Assembly (NCBI GenBank): GCA_035538335.1
Contig: DATLKN010000032.1
Coordinates: 37,275 to 101,274 of the forward strand
Direction of reading: 5' to 3'
From: AP-15 sp035538335
GTDB taxonomy: Bacteria > Pseudomonadota > Alphaproteobacteria > ATCC43930 > CGMCC-115725
DNA: 64,000 bases
The notes under the pieces were generated by a model. The model was given only the letters and a program-made list of their open reading frames with translations. It was not told the DNA's origin and searched no databases. Position 1 is the stretch's first letter; every line of letters starts with the position of its first letter. Positions 51,867 through 60,084 of the stretch are shown here, piece by piece. Both the position numbers and the translations under genes were made by a program.

Positions 51867-53053
51867 GCGCCGGCTGCCGCGAGCAGCGCGGCCGCGCTGG
51901 CGAGGCCCCGGTCGTAGGCGATCATGCCGAAGCCGGACACGAGGCCGATTTCAGCGCGCGGCACTTGCGTCCCGAGCGCGGCGCCCGTCAGCTGGCGCAC
52001 CGCCTCGACGAGGCCGAGATAGCCGCCTGCCGCCCCCGCCTGCCCGACCGAGAGCTGGCCGCCGCTCGTATTGTGCGGAAAGCTGCCCGCCGCGGTCAGG
52101 CTGTTCGCGCGGACGAATTGCGGCGCCTCGCCCTTGCCGCAAAAGCCGAGATCCTCGAACTGCATCATCGAGATCACCGGATAATCGTCGTAGGTCTCGA
52201 CGAAATCGACGTGATCCGGCCCGATCCCGGCCATCGCATAGAGTTCGCCCGCATCCTGCGCCCAGCCGCCGCGGTATTGGATCGGATCCTCGGCAAACGC
52301 ATTGTGCCGCTCGATCGTCGCGATGAGCCGCGCCGCGGCGAGGCCGAGGCTTTTCGCGCGGTCCTCGCGGCAGACGAGAAAGCCCTCGGCGCCGGCGCAG
52401 GGCATCACGCAATCGTAGAGGTGGATCGGGTCCGAGATCGGCCGCGCCGACAGATATTCCTCGAGCGAGAGCGGCCGCTTCATCAGCGCATGCGGAAAAG
52501 CGAGCGCGTTTTCCCGCTGCGCGACGCAGATCCGGCCGAAATCCTCGCGCCGGGCGCCGTAGCGGTTCATGTAATGCCGGGTGATCAGCGCAAAGCCGGC
52601 ATTGGGCCCGCCCGAGCCGTAGGGATATTGCGCGTCCTGCGCGAAGCGCGAGAAGGTCGAGAGCATGCGGCGGAACGAATCGACGTGGTTGGTGTCGCCG
52701 GCGACGCAGAGGACGAATTCGGCGTCGCCGGATTCGACCGCGCGCGCCGCGCGCCGCAATGCGACGACGCCGCTCGCGCCGCCGAGCGGCACATGGTCGA
52801 GCCAGCGCGGGCTTAGCCCGAGATGCTGGGTCAGCCCGATCGCGGTGTCGGGGGCGAGCGTGAAGCTCGAAACGCTGAGCCCGTCGATGTCGGCGGGGCG
52901 CAGCCCGGCGGCCGCCGCCACGGCGCGCACGGCGCGGCCGATCCACCAATGCGCCGTATTGATCGAATGGCGGCGGTAGGGGATGGTCACCGGGGCCGTC
53001 ACGACGACACCGTCATAGGGCCGGCGCCTCGCCGACTTCTTCCTGCGCGGCAT
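51863..53053 (-). CDS. Thiolase-superfamily protein without thiolase catalytic residues
   Basis: A 396-residue protein of the SCP-x/Ltp-like branch. The fold is clear (GLSPRWLDHVPLGGASGVVALRRA, VDFVETYDDYPVISMMQFED, TSGGQLSVGQAGAAGGYLGL). However, the nucleophilic cysteine position is Gly92 (GGASG), the GHP histidine position is Gln338 (GQA), and the C-terminal catalytic cysteine is absent (LVSGFGMIAYD). Canonical Claisen chemistry is therefore unlikely. Ltp2-type relatives lacking these residues are aldolases (retro-aldol C-C lyases) that need a DUF35 partner, and one is encoded by the overlapping downstream gene. I infer C-C bond cleavage of a CoA ester. The N-terminus is Lys/Arg-rich, and the first codon is somewhat uncertain. 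Confidence 0.87.
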   Translation of the reverse strand: MPRRKKSARRRPYDGVVVTAPVTIPYRRHSINTAHWWIGRAVRAVAAAAGLRPADIDGLSVSSFTLAPDTAIGLTQHLGLSPRWLDHVPLGGASGVVALRRAARAVESGDAEFVLCVAGDTNHVDSFRRMLSTFSRFAQDAQYPYGSGGPNAGFALITRHYMNRYGARREDFGRICVAQRENALAFPHALMKRPLSLEEYLSARPISDPIHLYDCVMPCAGAEGFLVCREDRAKSLGLAAARLIATIERHNAFAEDPIQYRGGWAQDAGELYAMAGIGPDHVDFVETYDDYPVISMMQFEDLGFCGKGEAPQFVRANSLTAAGSFPHNTSGGQLSVGQAGAAGGYLGLVEAVRQLTGAALGTQVPRAEIGLVSGFGMIAYDRGLASAAALLAAAGA

Positions 53054-53067
53054 CGTTCAGATTTCCT

Positions 53068-53196
53068 TGTCGCCCCGGCGAAGGCCGGGGTCCAGGGTTC
53101 CGCCACAGGGGCCGATATGCGCTTGCTTGACCTTGCCGCATTTTCGAAATTCGCAGTGACGGCGCCGTGGGTCCCGGCCTTCGCCGGGACGACAAC
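53068..53196. repeat. Family C repeat (copy 3)
   Basis: The arms CGCCCCGGCGAAGGCCGGGG (53071-53090) and GGGTCCCGGCCTTCGCCGGG (53169-53188) flank about 75 bases that contain CCGCCACAGGGGC-type sequence. The copy sits between the ligase and thiolase-like genes. Confidence 0.75.
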
Positions 53197-53221
53197 CGGG
53201 CGATCGCCGACCGGCCATGGC

Positions 53222-54808
53222 TCACCCGCCGCGGCGCTTCAGCGCGCGCAGATCGATCGCACCGCCGCCGGCGACGAGGCGCGCGGCCAATGCCTTGACT
53301 TCGCCGCGCTGCAATTTCTGGGTTGTGGTCAAGGGCAGGGTATCGACAAAGGCGAGGTAGCCCGGCGCCTTGTAATAGGCGAGCCGTTCGCGGCACCATT
53401 GAGTGATCTCGGCGGCAAGCGCCGCGGACGGCGCCCGGTCGGCGACGACGCAGGCGGCGACTTCCTCGCCACGCAGCGGGTCGGGGACGCCGGCGACCGC
53501 GGCCGCCCTCACCGCCGGGTGCTGCTGCAATACGCCTTCGACTTCGACGGCGGCAATGTTCTCGCCCGACCGGCGGATCACGTTCTTCTTGCGGTCGACG
53601 AAATGCAGCGAGCCGTCGGCCGCGCGGCGGACGATGTCGCCGGTGTGGAACCAGCCGCCCTCCCAAGCCTCGGCGGTCGCCCGGCGGTCCTTCAGATATT
53701 CGCGGAAGAAGCCGAGCCGCGGGTTCGGCCCGGCGTGGCGCACCAGCAATTCGCCCGGCTCCTCCGCCGCCGCCTCGCCGCCGTCCTCGTGGCACACCCG
53801 GACCGCGACGTCGGCGCCAGGCCGGCCGAAGCAGCTGCTGCCGACATGGCGCGGCTCCTCGTTGGCGGCGACAACGGCGCCGGCGCCGGTCTCGGTCATC
53901 GCCCACGCCTCGACGAGCGGAAAGCCGAAGCGCGCCTCGAACGCGGCATGCAGGTTGCGGTCGACACCGGCGCCGAAGCCGAAGCGGACCTGGTGCTCGC
54001 GGTCGCGCGGGCTCGCCGGCGCCGCCATCAGGATCGGCGGCATGACGCCGAGGTAATGCACCTGGCTCGCCCGCGCCGCCGCGACGCTCGCCCACCAGCT
54101 TTTCGGGTGGAAGCGATCGAGCAGCACGAGGCAGCCGCCCGTCATCAGCATCGCCATCACCGAATAGGCCATTGCGTTCATGTGAAGGAGCGGCAACGGC
54201 GTCAGCATGCGCTCGACGCCTTCGCGCAGCGCGATCAATCCGCCCGCTTCCGCGTACCAGCGCCCGGCGAGCAGGAAATATTCGTTGCCCAGCACGCAGC
54301 CCTTCGGCATGCCGGTGGTGCCGGAAGTGTAGAGCAAGGCCGCTTCGCCGCCGAATGCGGCGGGCGGCAGCGCCGGAGGCGGCGGCGGGTCCTCGGAGCC
54401 GAACAGGGCGAGCGGCCGGCCCTGCGCGGCGGCGGCGAGATCGCCGTGCCGGGCGGGCGGCGCGATGGCGGCGGCGATCTCGGAATGGCCGACGAGATAG
54501 CCGAGATCGCTCGCGCGCAGGTCGGGGTTTATCGGCACGACCGAGGCGCCGAGGCGGTTGAGCGCGAACCAATGCAAGAGAAAGGCCGGCCGGTTTTCGA
54601 GCAGCAGCCCGATCCGGTGGCCGGGGCGCCAGCCGGCATGGTCGTAGCGCCGCGCGAGGTCGTCGACCAGCCGCGCCGCCTCGCGGTAGAGGATCTCGCC
54701 GGCAGCGATGCCGTAGGCCTGCGCGACCTCGGGCAAGACGGCGAGGAACGGCCGCTCGCCCCAGCGCCGCGCCGACCCGGCAAAGGCCTCGAAGACGGTC
54801 CCGCTCAA
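53222..54808 (-). CDS. AMP-dependent acyl-CoA synthetase/ligase
   Basis: A 528-residue ANL-family enzyme that activates a carboxylic acid to its CoA thioester. Motifs are LLYTSGTTGMPKGCVL (P-loop-like), VEAWAMTETGAGAV, GWFHTGDIVRRAADGSLHFV DRKKNVIRRSGENIAAVEVE and the C-terminal lysine in TTTQKLQRGEVKA. The branch resembles crotonobetaine/carnitine or long-chain-type ligases (HMNAMAYSVMAMLMTGGCLV LLDRFHP). It lies upstream of, and in line with, the thiolase-like/DUF35-SDR pair, so it probably supplies their CoA ester substrate. A 168-base repeat-containing gap separates it from the thiolase gene. It is divergent from the racemase-like gene. Confidence 0.92.
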   Translation of the reverse strand: MSGTVFEAFAGSARRWGERPFLAVLPEVAQAYGIAAGEILYREAARLVDDLARRYDHAGWRPGHRIGLLLENRPAFLLHWFALNRLGASVVPINPDLRASDLGYLVGHSEIAAAIAPPARHGDLAAAAQGRPLALFGSEDPPPPPALPPAAFGGEAALLYTSGTTGMPKGCVLGNEYFLLAGRWYAEAGGLIALREGVERMLTPLPLLHMNAMAYSVMAMLMTGGCLVLLDRFHPKSWWASVAAARASQVHYLGVMPPILMAAPASPRDREHQVRFGFGAGVDRNLHAAFEARFGFPLVEAWAMTETGAGAVVAANEEPRHVGSSCFGRPGADVAVRVCHEDGGEAAAEEPGELLVRHAGPNPRLGFFREYLKDRRATAEAWEGGWFHTGDIVRRAADGSLHFVDRKKNVIRRSGENIAAVEVEGVLQQHPAVRAAAVAGVPDPLRGEEVAACVVADRAPSAALAAEITQWCRERLAYYKAPGYLAFVDTLPLTTTQKLQRGEVKALAARLVAGGGAIDLRALKRRGG

Positions 54809-54966
54809 TACGCTCTCCCGTTTCGGCTATATTCTGTGACAACCGTGCTTCCTCGGTGCAAGGGGCGAAGGGGATTTCAGACGATGCCGAACGTCTTTTC
54901 ATCGAGGGGCGAGGCCCGGAGCGCAGCCCTCGATGCCCGCTTTCGCGCGCATGACGGGTGGTAGCG

Positions 54967-55764
54967 ATGCGCCTCTTTTGGCAGAGCTTTGTCGATGCGT
55001 CGCAGAACGCCCCCTATCTCGAGCGGCTCGCCCTCTATCTGAACGGCATCGCCGCCCCTGGCACGCAGGTCGAGGTGAGGGGCATGAGCCCGCCCGACCG
55101 CGATTTCGGGCGGCTGACCGAATTCCGCTGCGCCATCCTGGCGGTCGACGCCGCGCTCGAGGCCGAGAGCCGAGGCTATGACGGCTTCGTCATGGGGCAT
55201 TTCCAGGACCCGGGCCTCTACGAGGCGCGCGCCGCCGTCCGTATTCCGGTCGTCGGGACGGGCGAGGCGACATTGCATCTGGCCGCCCAGCTCGGCCGCC
55301 GGATCGCGCTCGTCTCGATCGATCCGGTCTTCGAGGTCTGGCATCTGGAGCAGGCGGAGCGTTACGGGCTGGCCGGCCGCATCGCCGGCATCGCCGGGCT
55401 CGGCGCAGTGCCCGAGGATTTCGCGGCGGCCTTCGCCGGCGACGAGGCCGCCTTCAAGCGCCTTCTCGCGGCCTTCATCGACTGCGCCCGGCCGCTCGTC
55501 GAGAGTGGCGCCGATGTCGTGGTGCCGGCGGGCGTGCTCCCCGGCCTGCTCCTTGCGCGCGAGCGCGGCCTCGTCGTCGGGCAGGCGCCGGTCATCAATT
55601 GCGCGTCCGCCGCCTTGAAGAGCGCCGAATTGTGGGTGGCGCTGCACAAGCTCGACGGCCTTGAGCCGAGCCGGGGCCCGAGTTTCGCTCTCGCGCCCGA
55701 GCGCGCGATCGCCGATTTCCGCGGCTTCGTCGCACGCGGCCGGGGCGAGGGAGGAGAAGAGTAG
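54967..55764 (+). CDS. Asp/Glu/hydantoin racemase superfamily protein lacking both catalytic cysteines
   Basis: A 265-residue protein with the racemase fold (MRLFWQSFVDASQNAPYLER, GTGEATLHLAAQLGRRIALV SI, GADVVVPAGVLPGLLLARERG and VINCASAALKSAELW). Hydantoin and aspartate racemases use two cysteines. The first should lie in CFGDPGL; here it is GHFQDPGL with His78. The second should lie in LGCAG; here it is PAGVLPG with Gly189. Both are absent, so two-base racemisation is unlikely. It may be a lyase, isomerase or binding protein. The ATG at 54967 is preferred over a GTG three codons upstream. It is followed by an APC permease gene, suggesting import of an amino acid or related substrate. Confidence 0.82.
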   Translation: MRLFWQSFVDASQNAPYLERLALYLNGIAAPGTQVEVRGMSPPDRDFGRLTEFRCAILAVDAALEAESRGYDGFVMGHFQDPGLYEARAAVRIPVVGTGEATLHLAAQLGRRIALVSIDPVFEVWHLEQAERYGLAGRIAGIAGLGAVPEDFAAAFAGDEAAFKRLLAAFIDCARPLVESGADVVVPAGVLPGLLLARERGLVVGQAPVINCASAALKSAELWVALHKLDGLEPSRGPSFALAPERAIADFRGFVARGRGEGGEE

Positions 55765-55786
55765 TGGCCGATTGCATCGCCGTCGT

Positions 55787-55889
55787 GCGTGCTTCGAGAC
55801 GCGCCCTGTCGGGCGCTCCTCAGCATGAGGGAACCAAAACAGTTCCTCATCCTGAGGTGCCTCGCGCAGCGAGGCCTCGAAGGACGCAA
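55787..55889. repeat. Family B inverted repeat (copy 3)
   Basis: The left arm GCTTCGAGACGCGCCCTGTC ... CTCAGCATGAGG (55791-55830) and the right arm TCCTCATCCTGAGGTGCCTC GCGCAGCGAGGCCTCGAAGG form a long hairpin, nearly identical to the 44 kb copy. It precedes the APC permease start. Confidence 0.82.
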
Positions 55890-55923
55890 AAAGCTCTCCA
55901 TCCGGGATCGCGATGAGACGCGA

Positions 55924-57309
55924 ATGATGCCCGCCGCAGAAACCGACGACTCTCCGGGCCTGCGTGCGAACGCGCTCGGCTTCGCCGAATCGGTAATCAT
56001 GGGCATCGCCGGCAGCGGCCCGGCATATAGCGTGGCCGCAAGCACGGCGACGTTGGTCGGCGCGGTCGGCCTGTTGGCGCCGGCGAGTCTCTTCTATTGC
56101 GGCGTCATCATGTTCGGCATCGTCTTCGCCTTTCGGCATCTGAACCGGCTGTCGGCCAACGCCGGCGCCTCCTATGCCTGGGTTGCGGCGATCTTCTCTC
56201 CGGCGCTCGGGTTTTTCGCCGGCTGGGCGCTGATGATCAGCTCGGTCGTATTCATGGTCTCGGGCACGCTTCCCGCCGCCTCCGCGACCCTCAAGCTGCT
56301 GGCGCCCGGTTTCATCCACGATCAGCGCGCGGTGACGCTGACGGCCGCCCTCTGGCTGGTCGCGATCGGCGCCGCCGTCGCCAAGGGGATAAAGCTCAGC
56401 AGCTACCTGCAGATCGGCTTCACGATCGTCGAGGTTGGCGTGCTGGCCTTGTTTCTCGTCCTTGGCGTATTCGGCTTCGCGCCGCCGCCGGCGCACGCCT
56501 TCGCCGCCGCTTGGCTGACCGGCGTCGGCTTCACCCCGGCGCTTTTCGCGAGCGGCGCCGCGACGGCGCTCTTCGCCTTGAGCGGCTGGGACGTGACGGC
56601 CAATCTGAACGAGGAGACCCGCGACGGCGCCCGTATCGCCGGCGCCGGCAGCATCGTCGCGGTGGCGATCGTCGCCGTGTTGCTGATCGGCTTCGAGGCG
56701 CTGGCGCTGTGGCTTCTCAGCGAAGACGAAATCAGCCGGGCCGGCGTCAACATCGTCTCCGTCGTCGCCGGCAAGCTGCTGCCGCACCCGCTCGATTACC
56801 TCGCCGTCTTCGCCGTCATGCTGAGCACGATCGGCACCCTCGAGACCTCGATCCTGCAATTCACCCGCACGCTGTTCTCGATGAGCCGCGACGAGGTATT
56901 GCATCCCCGCTATGGGCGGCTGCATCCGACCTATCGCACGCCGTGGTTCGCGACGCTGCTGATCACCGGGCTCGGCCTTTTATTGCTGTTCCTCTCCTCC
57001 TGGCTCGACGGCATCAAGACCGTCATCGACGATTCGATCAACGCGGTCGGCTTTCAGGTCGCCTTTTATTACGGGCTGACCGGGCTCGCCTGCGCCTGGT
57101 GTTTCCGCAGGCAGGCGCTGAATGGCGTCGGCAGATTCGTGCTCTTGTTCGCCTGGCCCCTGCTCGGCGTCGTCTTCTGTTTCGCGATCGCCCTCTACAG
57201 CGTCCCGACCTTCGACCCGACGACCAACATCATCGGCGCCGGCAGCATCGCGATCGGCGTCGTGCCCTATCTGTGGAGCCGGTGGACGCGCCGGGTCGCC
57301 AGGGCGTAG
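55924..57309 (+). CDS. APC family amino acid/organocation permease
   Basis: A 461-residue integral membrane transporter with about 12-13 helices. The APC signature near the N-terminus is LGFAESVIMGIAGSGPAYSV (unwound helix 1). SANAGASYAWVAAIFSPALG FFAGWALM is the family-typical helix 3 region. SGWDVTANLNEETRDGARIA in the middle is the conserved helix 6 to loop segment of amino-acid transporters, and FTRTLFSMSRDEVLHPRYGR LHPTYRTPW also matches. The ATG at 55924 (or 55927) is used, because upstream sequence in frame is a family B repeat. Its end overlaps the convergent EthD-like gene by 43 bases. The substrate is probably an amine or amino acid used by the surrounding catabolic genes. Confidence 0.9.
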   Translation: MMPAAETDDSPGLRANALGFAESVIMGIAGSGPAYSVAASTATLVGAVGLLAPASLFYCGVIMFGIVFAFRHLNRLSANAGASYAWVAAIFSPALGFFAGWALMISSVVFMVSGTLPAASATLKLLAPGFIHDQRAVTLTAALWLVAIGAAVAKGIKLSSYLQIGFTIVEVGVLALFLVLGVFGFAPPPAHAFAAAWLTGVGFTPALFASGAATALFALSGWDVTANLNEETRDGARIAGAGSIVAVAIVAVLLIGFEALALWLLSEDEISRAGVNIVSVVAGKLLPHPLDYLAVFAVMLSTIGTLETSILQFTRTLFSMSRDEVLHPRYGRLHPTYRTPWFATLLITGLGLLLLFLSSWLDGIKTVIDDSINAVGFQVAFYYGLTGLACAWCFRRQALNGVGRFVLLFAWPLLGVVFCFAIALYSVPTFDPTTNIIGAGSIAIGVVPYLWSRWTRRVARA

Positions 57310-57974
57310 TGGCTGACCCTGCCGTCGAACGGCGGGAATTGCCCGAAATCGACGCGCATCTCATGGCGCGCGGGCGAATTGAGCGCGGCGTCGAGGGCCG
57401 CGCGATCGTCGAACACGACCTTGTTGCGCTGCAAATAGAGGGCGCGAGGGCAGGGCAGAAAGCCGCACCAGTCGAGCCGCGTATAGATCTCGATCTCGCG
57501 CACGCCCGGCAACCGCGCCATCAGCGGCGGATGATGCCGCAGATAATGCGCGAGCCAGAGATTTTCGTCCTCGGCGGCGCCCTCATAGGCGACGAGGTAG
57601 GTGCAGGGGAATGCGCCCGCAGGCGTGCGCGGCCGCGGCTCGGGAACCGGAAAGACGCGCGTCAGCATCGCCTGCTGCCGCGCCTCGGCGCCGGCGAGGC
57701 TCGGGAACGCCGTCCTATCGGCGAGCGCGTGCAGCGGCCCGTCGCGGGCGAGCGCCGCTTCCAAGGCCGATATCTCGGCGAAATAGAGCTGCAGGCCGAG
57801 GATCGGCGGCGGCCCGTCGTCGAGATAGGGGTCGCGGGCGCGCTCGGGCGTGAAGACGAGCGATTTTTCGAGCCCCGGCAGGCTGCCGGCAATGTCGGCG
57901 ACGCGCGCGAGTTCCGCCTCGCCGACCCGCGCCTCTTCCGGCCGATGGAACGTGAGAAAGAAGGAAATCACCAA
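57267..57974 (-). CDS. EthD-like two-domain protein of unknown function
   Basis: A 235-residue protein that I cannot name. It appears to be two ferredoxin-like alpha-beta barrel halves. The second half (LVAYEGAAEDENLWLAHYLR HHPPLMARLPGVREIEIYTR LDW) resembles EthD/REDY domains; the first half (MVISFFLTFHRPEEARVGEA) is more diverged. Such small barrel proteins often assist monooxygenases or remove reactive intermediates. It lies three bases downstream of the FMN reductase gene on the same strand, so it is in the same operon as the reductase and LLM monooxygenase. Confidence 0.7.
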   Translation of the reverse strand: MVISFFLTFHRPEEARVGEAELARVADIAGSLPGLEKSLVFTPERARDPYLDDGPPPILGLQLYFAEISALEAALARDGPLHALADRTAFPSLAGAEARQQAMLTRVFPVPEPRPRTPAGAFPCTYLVAYEGAAEDENLWLAHYLRHHPPLMARLPGVREIEIYTRLDWCGFLPCPRALYLQRNKVVFDDRAALDAALNSPARHEMRVDFGQFPPFDGRVSHYALATRRVHRLHR

Positions 57975-57977
57975 GGT

Positions 57978-58550
57978 TCAGGTGAACTTCGCCGCCAGTG
58001 GCGGCGGGCCGAGCGCGGCCGGATCGAACCGCTGCGACAGGGTCGCGAGCGTCTGCGTCAGGGCGGCGAGATCCTTCAGCGCCGATTCCGAGGCGAGCCG
58101 GCCGTCGCGGAAATCGCTGCCCGTCAGATAGACGCCGGTCGGCGCGACGAGCGCCCCGAACCACGCCAGCACCTGGCGCAATTGGCCGTCGACGGCGAGA
58201 TAATGGTGCGGCGAGCCGCCCATCGCGACGATGCCGACGGGCTTCCCTTGCAACGCCTCGACCGGCGTGATGTCGAGGAGATTCTTCAGCACCCCCGGAA
58301 AGCTCGCCCGGTAGACGGGCGCGCCGATGAGCACGGCTCCCGCCGCGGCAATGCGTGCGACCGCCTGCCGTGTCGGCTGCCCGTAGGCTTCGAGCGGGCG
58401 GCCGTCGCAGATCTCGATTCCGGCCTCGGCGAGGTTGAGGATCTCGGTTTCGACATCCGGCGCGCTCGCGGCCGCCGCGGCGATTGCGGCGGCGAGCCGG
58501 CCCGGCGGCGTCGCGGCGCCGACCAGCAGCAGCAGCTTGCCCATGCTCAT
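57978..58550 (-). CDS. NAD(P)H-dependent FMN reductase
   Basis: A 190-residue flavodoxin-fold reductase (SsuE/MsuE-like). It has LLLLVGAATPPGRLAAAIAA at the flavin phosphate site, LIGAPVYRASFPGVLKNLLD ITP (the typical GTPxYxxSxPGxLK motif) and VGIVAMGGSPHHYLAVDGQL. It overlaps the LLM monooxygenase gene (ATGA at 58547-58550) and would supply it with reduced FMN, the usual two-component arrangement. Such systems oxidise sulfonates, chelators or other organosulfur and organonitrogen compounds. Confidence 0.9.
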   Translation of the reverse strand: MSMGKLLLLVGAATPPGRLAAAIAAAAASAPDVETEILNLAEAGIEICDGRPLEAYGQPTRQAVARIAAAGAVLIGAPVYRASFPGVLKNLLDITPVEALQGKPVGIVAMGGSPHHYLAVDGQLRQVLAWFGALVAPTGVYLTGSDFRDGRLASESALKDLAALTQTLATLSQRFDPAALGPPPLAAKFT

Positions 58551-59887
58551 TCCCCGGCGGCGGCCTGCATCGGCGCCGCCGGCGCGGCGATGCGCTCGAG
58601 GCCGAAATGGTCGCGCAGCGTGCGCCCCTCGTAATCCCGGCGGAAGAGGCCGCGGCGTTGCAATTCCGGCACGACGCGGTCGACGAAATCGGCGAACGCG
58701 CCGGGAAAATAGGGCGGCAGCACATTGTAGCCGTCGGCCGCGCCCTCGACGAACCACTCTTCCAACGTGTCGGCGATCGTCTTCGGCGTGCCGGTGAGCA
58801 CCCAGTGGCCGCGCGCCGCGGCGGTCAGATTGTAGAGGTCGCGCAAGGTCATGTTCTCGCGCCGCGCCTTCTCGAAGAGGACACGCGAGAAGGCGCGGCT
58901 GCCCTCGCCCTCGGGCGGCGCCGGCACCGGCGCGTCGAGCGGGTGGCCGCTCACGTCGTAGCCGATGCGGCTCGCGACCAGGGTCAAGGCGTTGGTCGGC
59001 GTCAGCCAGCCTTGCAGAGCGGAGAGTTTCTCCTTCGCCTCGTCCTCGCTCTCGCCGACGATCGGCATCATGCCGGGCAAGATCGCGACCTCTTGCGCGG
59101 CGCGGCCGTATTTCGCGAGGCGCCCCTTCAGATCGGCGTAAGCCGCCTTGGCGGGCTCCAAATCCTGCACCACTGAGAAGACGACGTCGGCCGTGCGGGC
59201 GGCGAGTTCGAGCCCGGAAGGCGAGCCGCCCGCCTGGATGATGACCGGGTGGCCCTGCGGGCAGCGCGCCATGTTGATCGGCCCCTTCACCTGGAAGAAG
59301 CGGCCCTTGTGGTCGAGCGGGCGCACCTTCGCCGGGTCGATGTACCGGCCGGTCTCTTTGTCGGCGACGATCGCGCCGTCCTCCCAGCAATCCCAGAGGC
59401 CGCGCACGACATCGACGAACTCGTTCGCCACCTCGTAGCGCAGCTCGTGCTCCATGTGGGCTTCGCGGCTGAAATTGAGCGCCGCCTTCGGCGACGAGCT
59501 GGTGACGACATTCCAGGCGGCCCGGCCTGCGCTCAAATGGTCGATCGAGGCAAAGGTGCGCGCGACGTTGTAAGGCTCGCTGAAGCTCGTCGAGACGGTG
59601 GCGCCGAGGCCGATCCGGCGCGTCTTCATGGCGATCGCCGAGATGAGGCTCGTCGGCTCGAAGCGGCAGAGAAACGAGGGGTGGTCGCCCGCGTCCATGA
59701 CGAGCCCGTCGGAAACGAAGAGGAGATCGAACTTGCCGCGCTCGGCGATGCGCGCGATCTCTTCGATGACGGCAAGCTCGTTGTTGCTCGTCGCCGCGCC
59801 CTCCCAGCGCCAGCCCGCCGAATGGTTGCCGGTGCCGAGCACAAAGACGCCGAGATGCATGTGACGCTGTTTCGCAGGCATCGCCAT
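58547..59887 (-). CDS. LLM flavin-dependent monooxygenase (NtaA/SnaA/DszA group)
   Basis: A 446-residue bacterial-luciferase-like monooxygenase of the NtaA/SnaA/DszA/SoxA group, which uses FMNH2 from a partner reductase. Family blocks are FDLLFVSDGLVMDAGDHPSF, ARTFASIDHLSAGRAAWNVV TSSSPKAALNF, YEVANEFVDVVRGLWDCWED and HPVIIQAGGSPSGLELAART. It overlaps the FMN reductase gene. Known relatives oxidise nitrilotriacetate, dibenzothiophene sulfone or similar compounds, and the substrate here is unknown. A divergent paralogue at 60085-61413 shares the C-terminal VDRVVPELQRRGLFRR-YEGRTLR block. Confidence 0.92.
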   Translation of the reverse strand: MAMPAKQRHMHLGVFVLGTGNHSAGWRWEGAATSNNELAVIEEIARIAERGKFDLLFVSDGLVMDAGDHPSFLCRFEPTSLISAIAMKTRRIGLGATVSTSFSEPYNVARTFASIDHLSAGRAAWNVVTSSSPKAALNFSREAHMEHELRYEVANEFVDVVRGLWDCWEDGAIVADKETGRYIDPAKVRPLDHKGRFFQVKGPINMARCPQGHPVIIQAGGSPSGLELAARTADVVFSVVQDLEPAKAAYADLKGRLAKYGRAAQEVAILPGMMPIVGESEDEAKEKLSALQGWLTPTNALTLVASRIGYDVSGHPLDAPVPAPPEGEGSRAFSRVLFEKARRENMTLRDLYNLTAAARGHWVLTGTPKTIADTLEEWFVEGAADGYNVLPPYFPGAFADFVDRVVPELQRRGLFRRDYEGRTLRDHFGLERIAAPAAPMQAAAGE

Positions 59888-59925
59888 TCGTCCGATCTGT
59901 TGCCGCGCTCACCATACCCTCTCCG

Positions 59926-60043
59926 CCCTTCAGGGGGGAGAGGGAGGGACCCGTCGCAAAGCGGCGGGAGGGTGAGGTGGGCGGGCGCCCGAGGCCCCCA
60001 CCTCACCCCGATCCTCTCCGCCCCCAGGGGCGGAGAGGGAAAT
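59926..60043. repeat. Family D repeat pair between the two LLM genes
   Basis: CCCTCTCCGCCCTTCAGGGG GGAGAGGG (59926-59953) and CCTCTCCGCCCCCAGGGGCG GAGAGGG (60014-60041) are two palindromes in a larger inverted arrangement joined by GGTGAGGTGGG...CCCACCTCACC. The sequence resembles the family D elements at 21412 and 29111. Confidence 0.75.
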
Positions 60044-60084
60044 TAGGTTATTATCCGGCCGCGTTCGGCACGGGAGCACACGAG

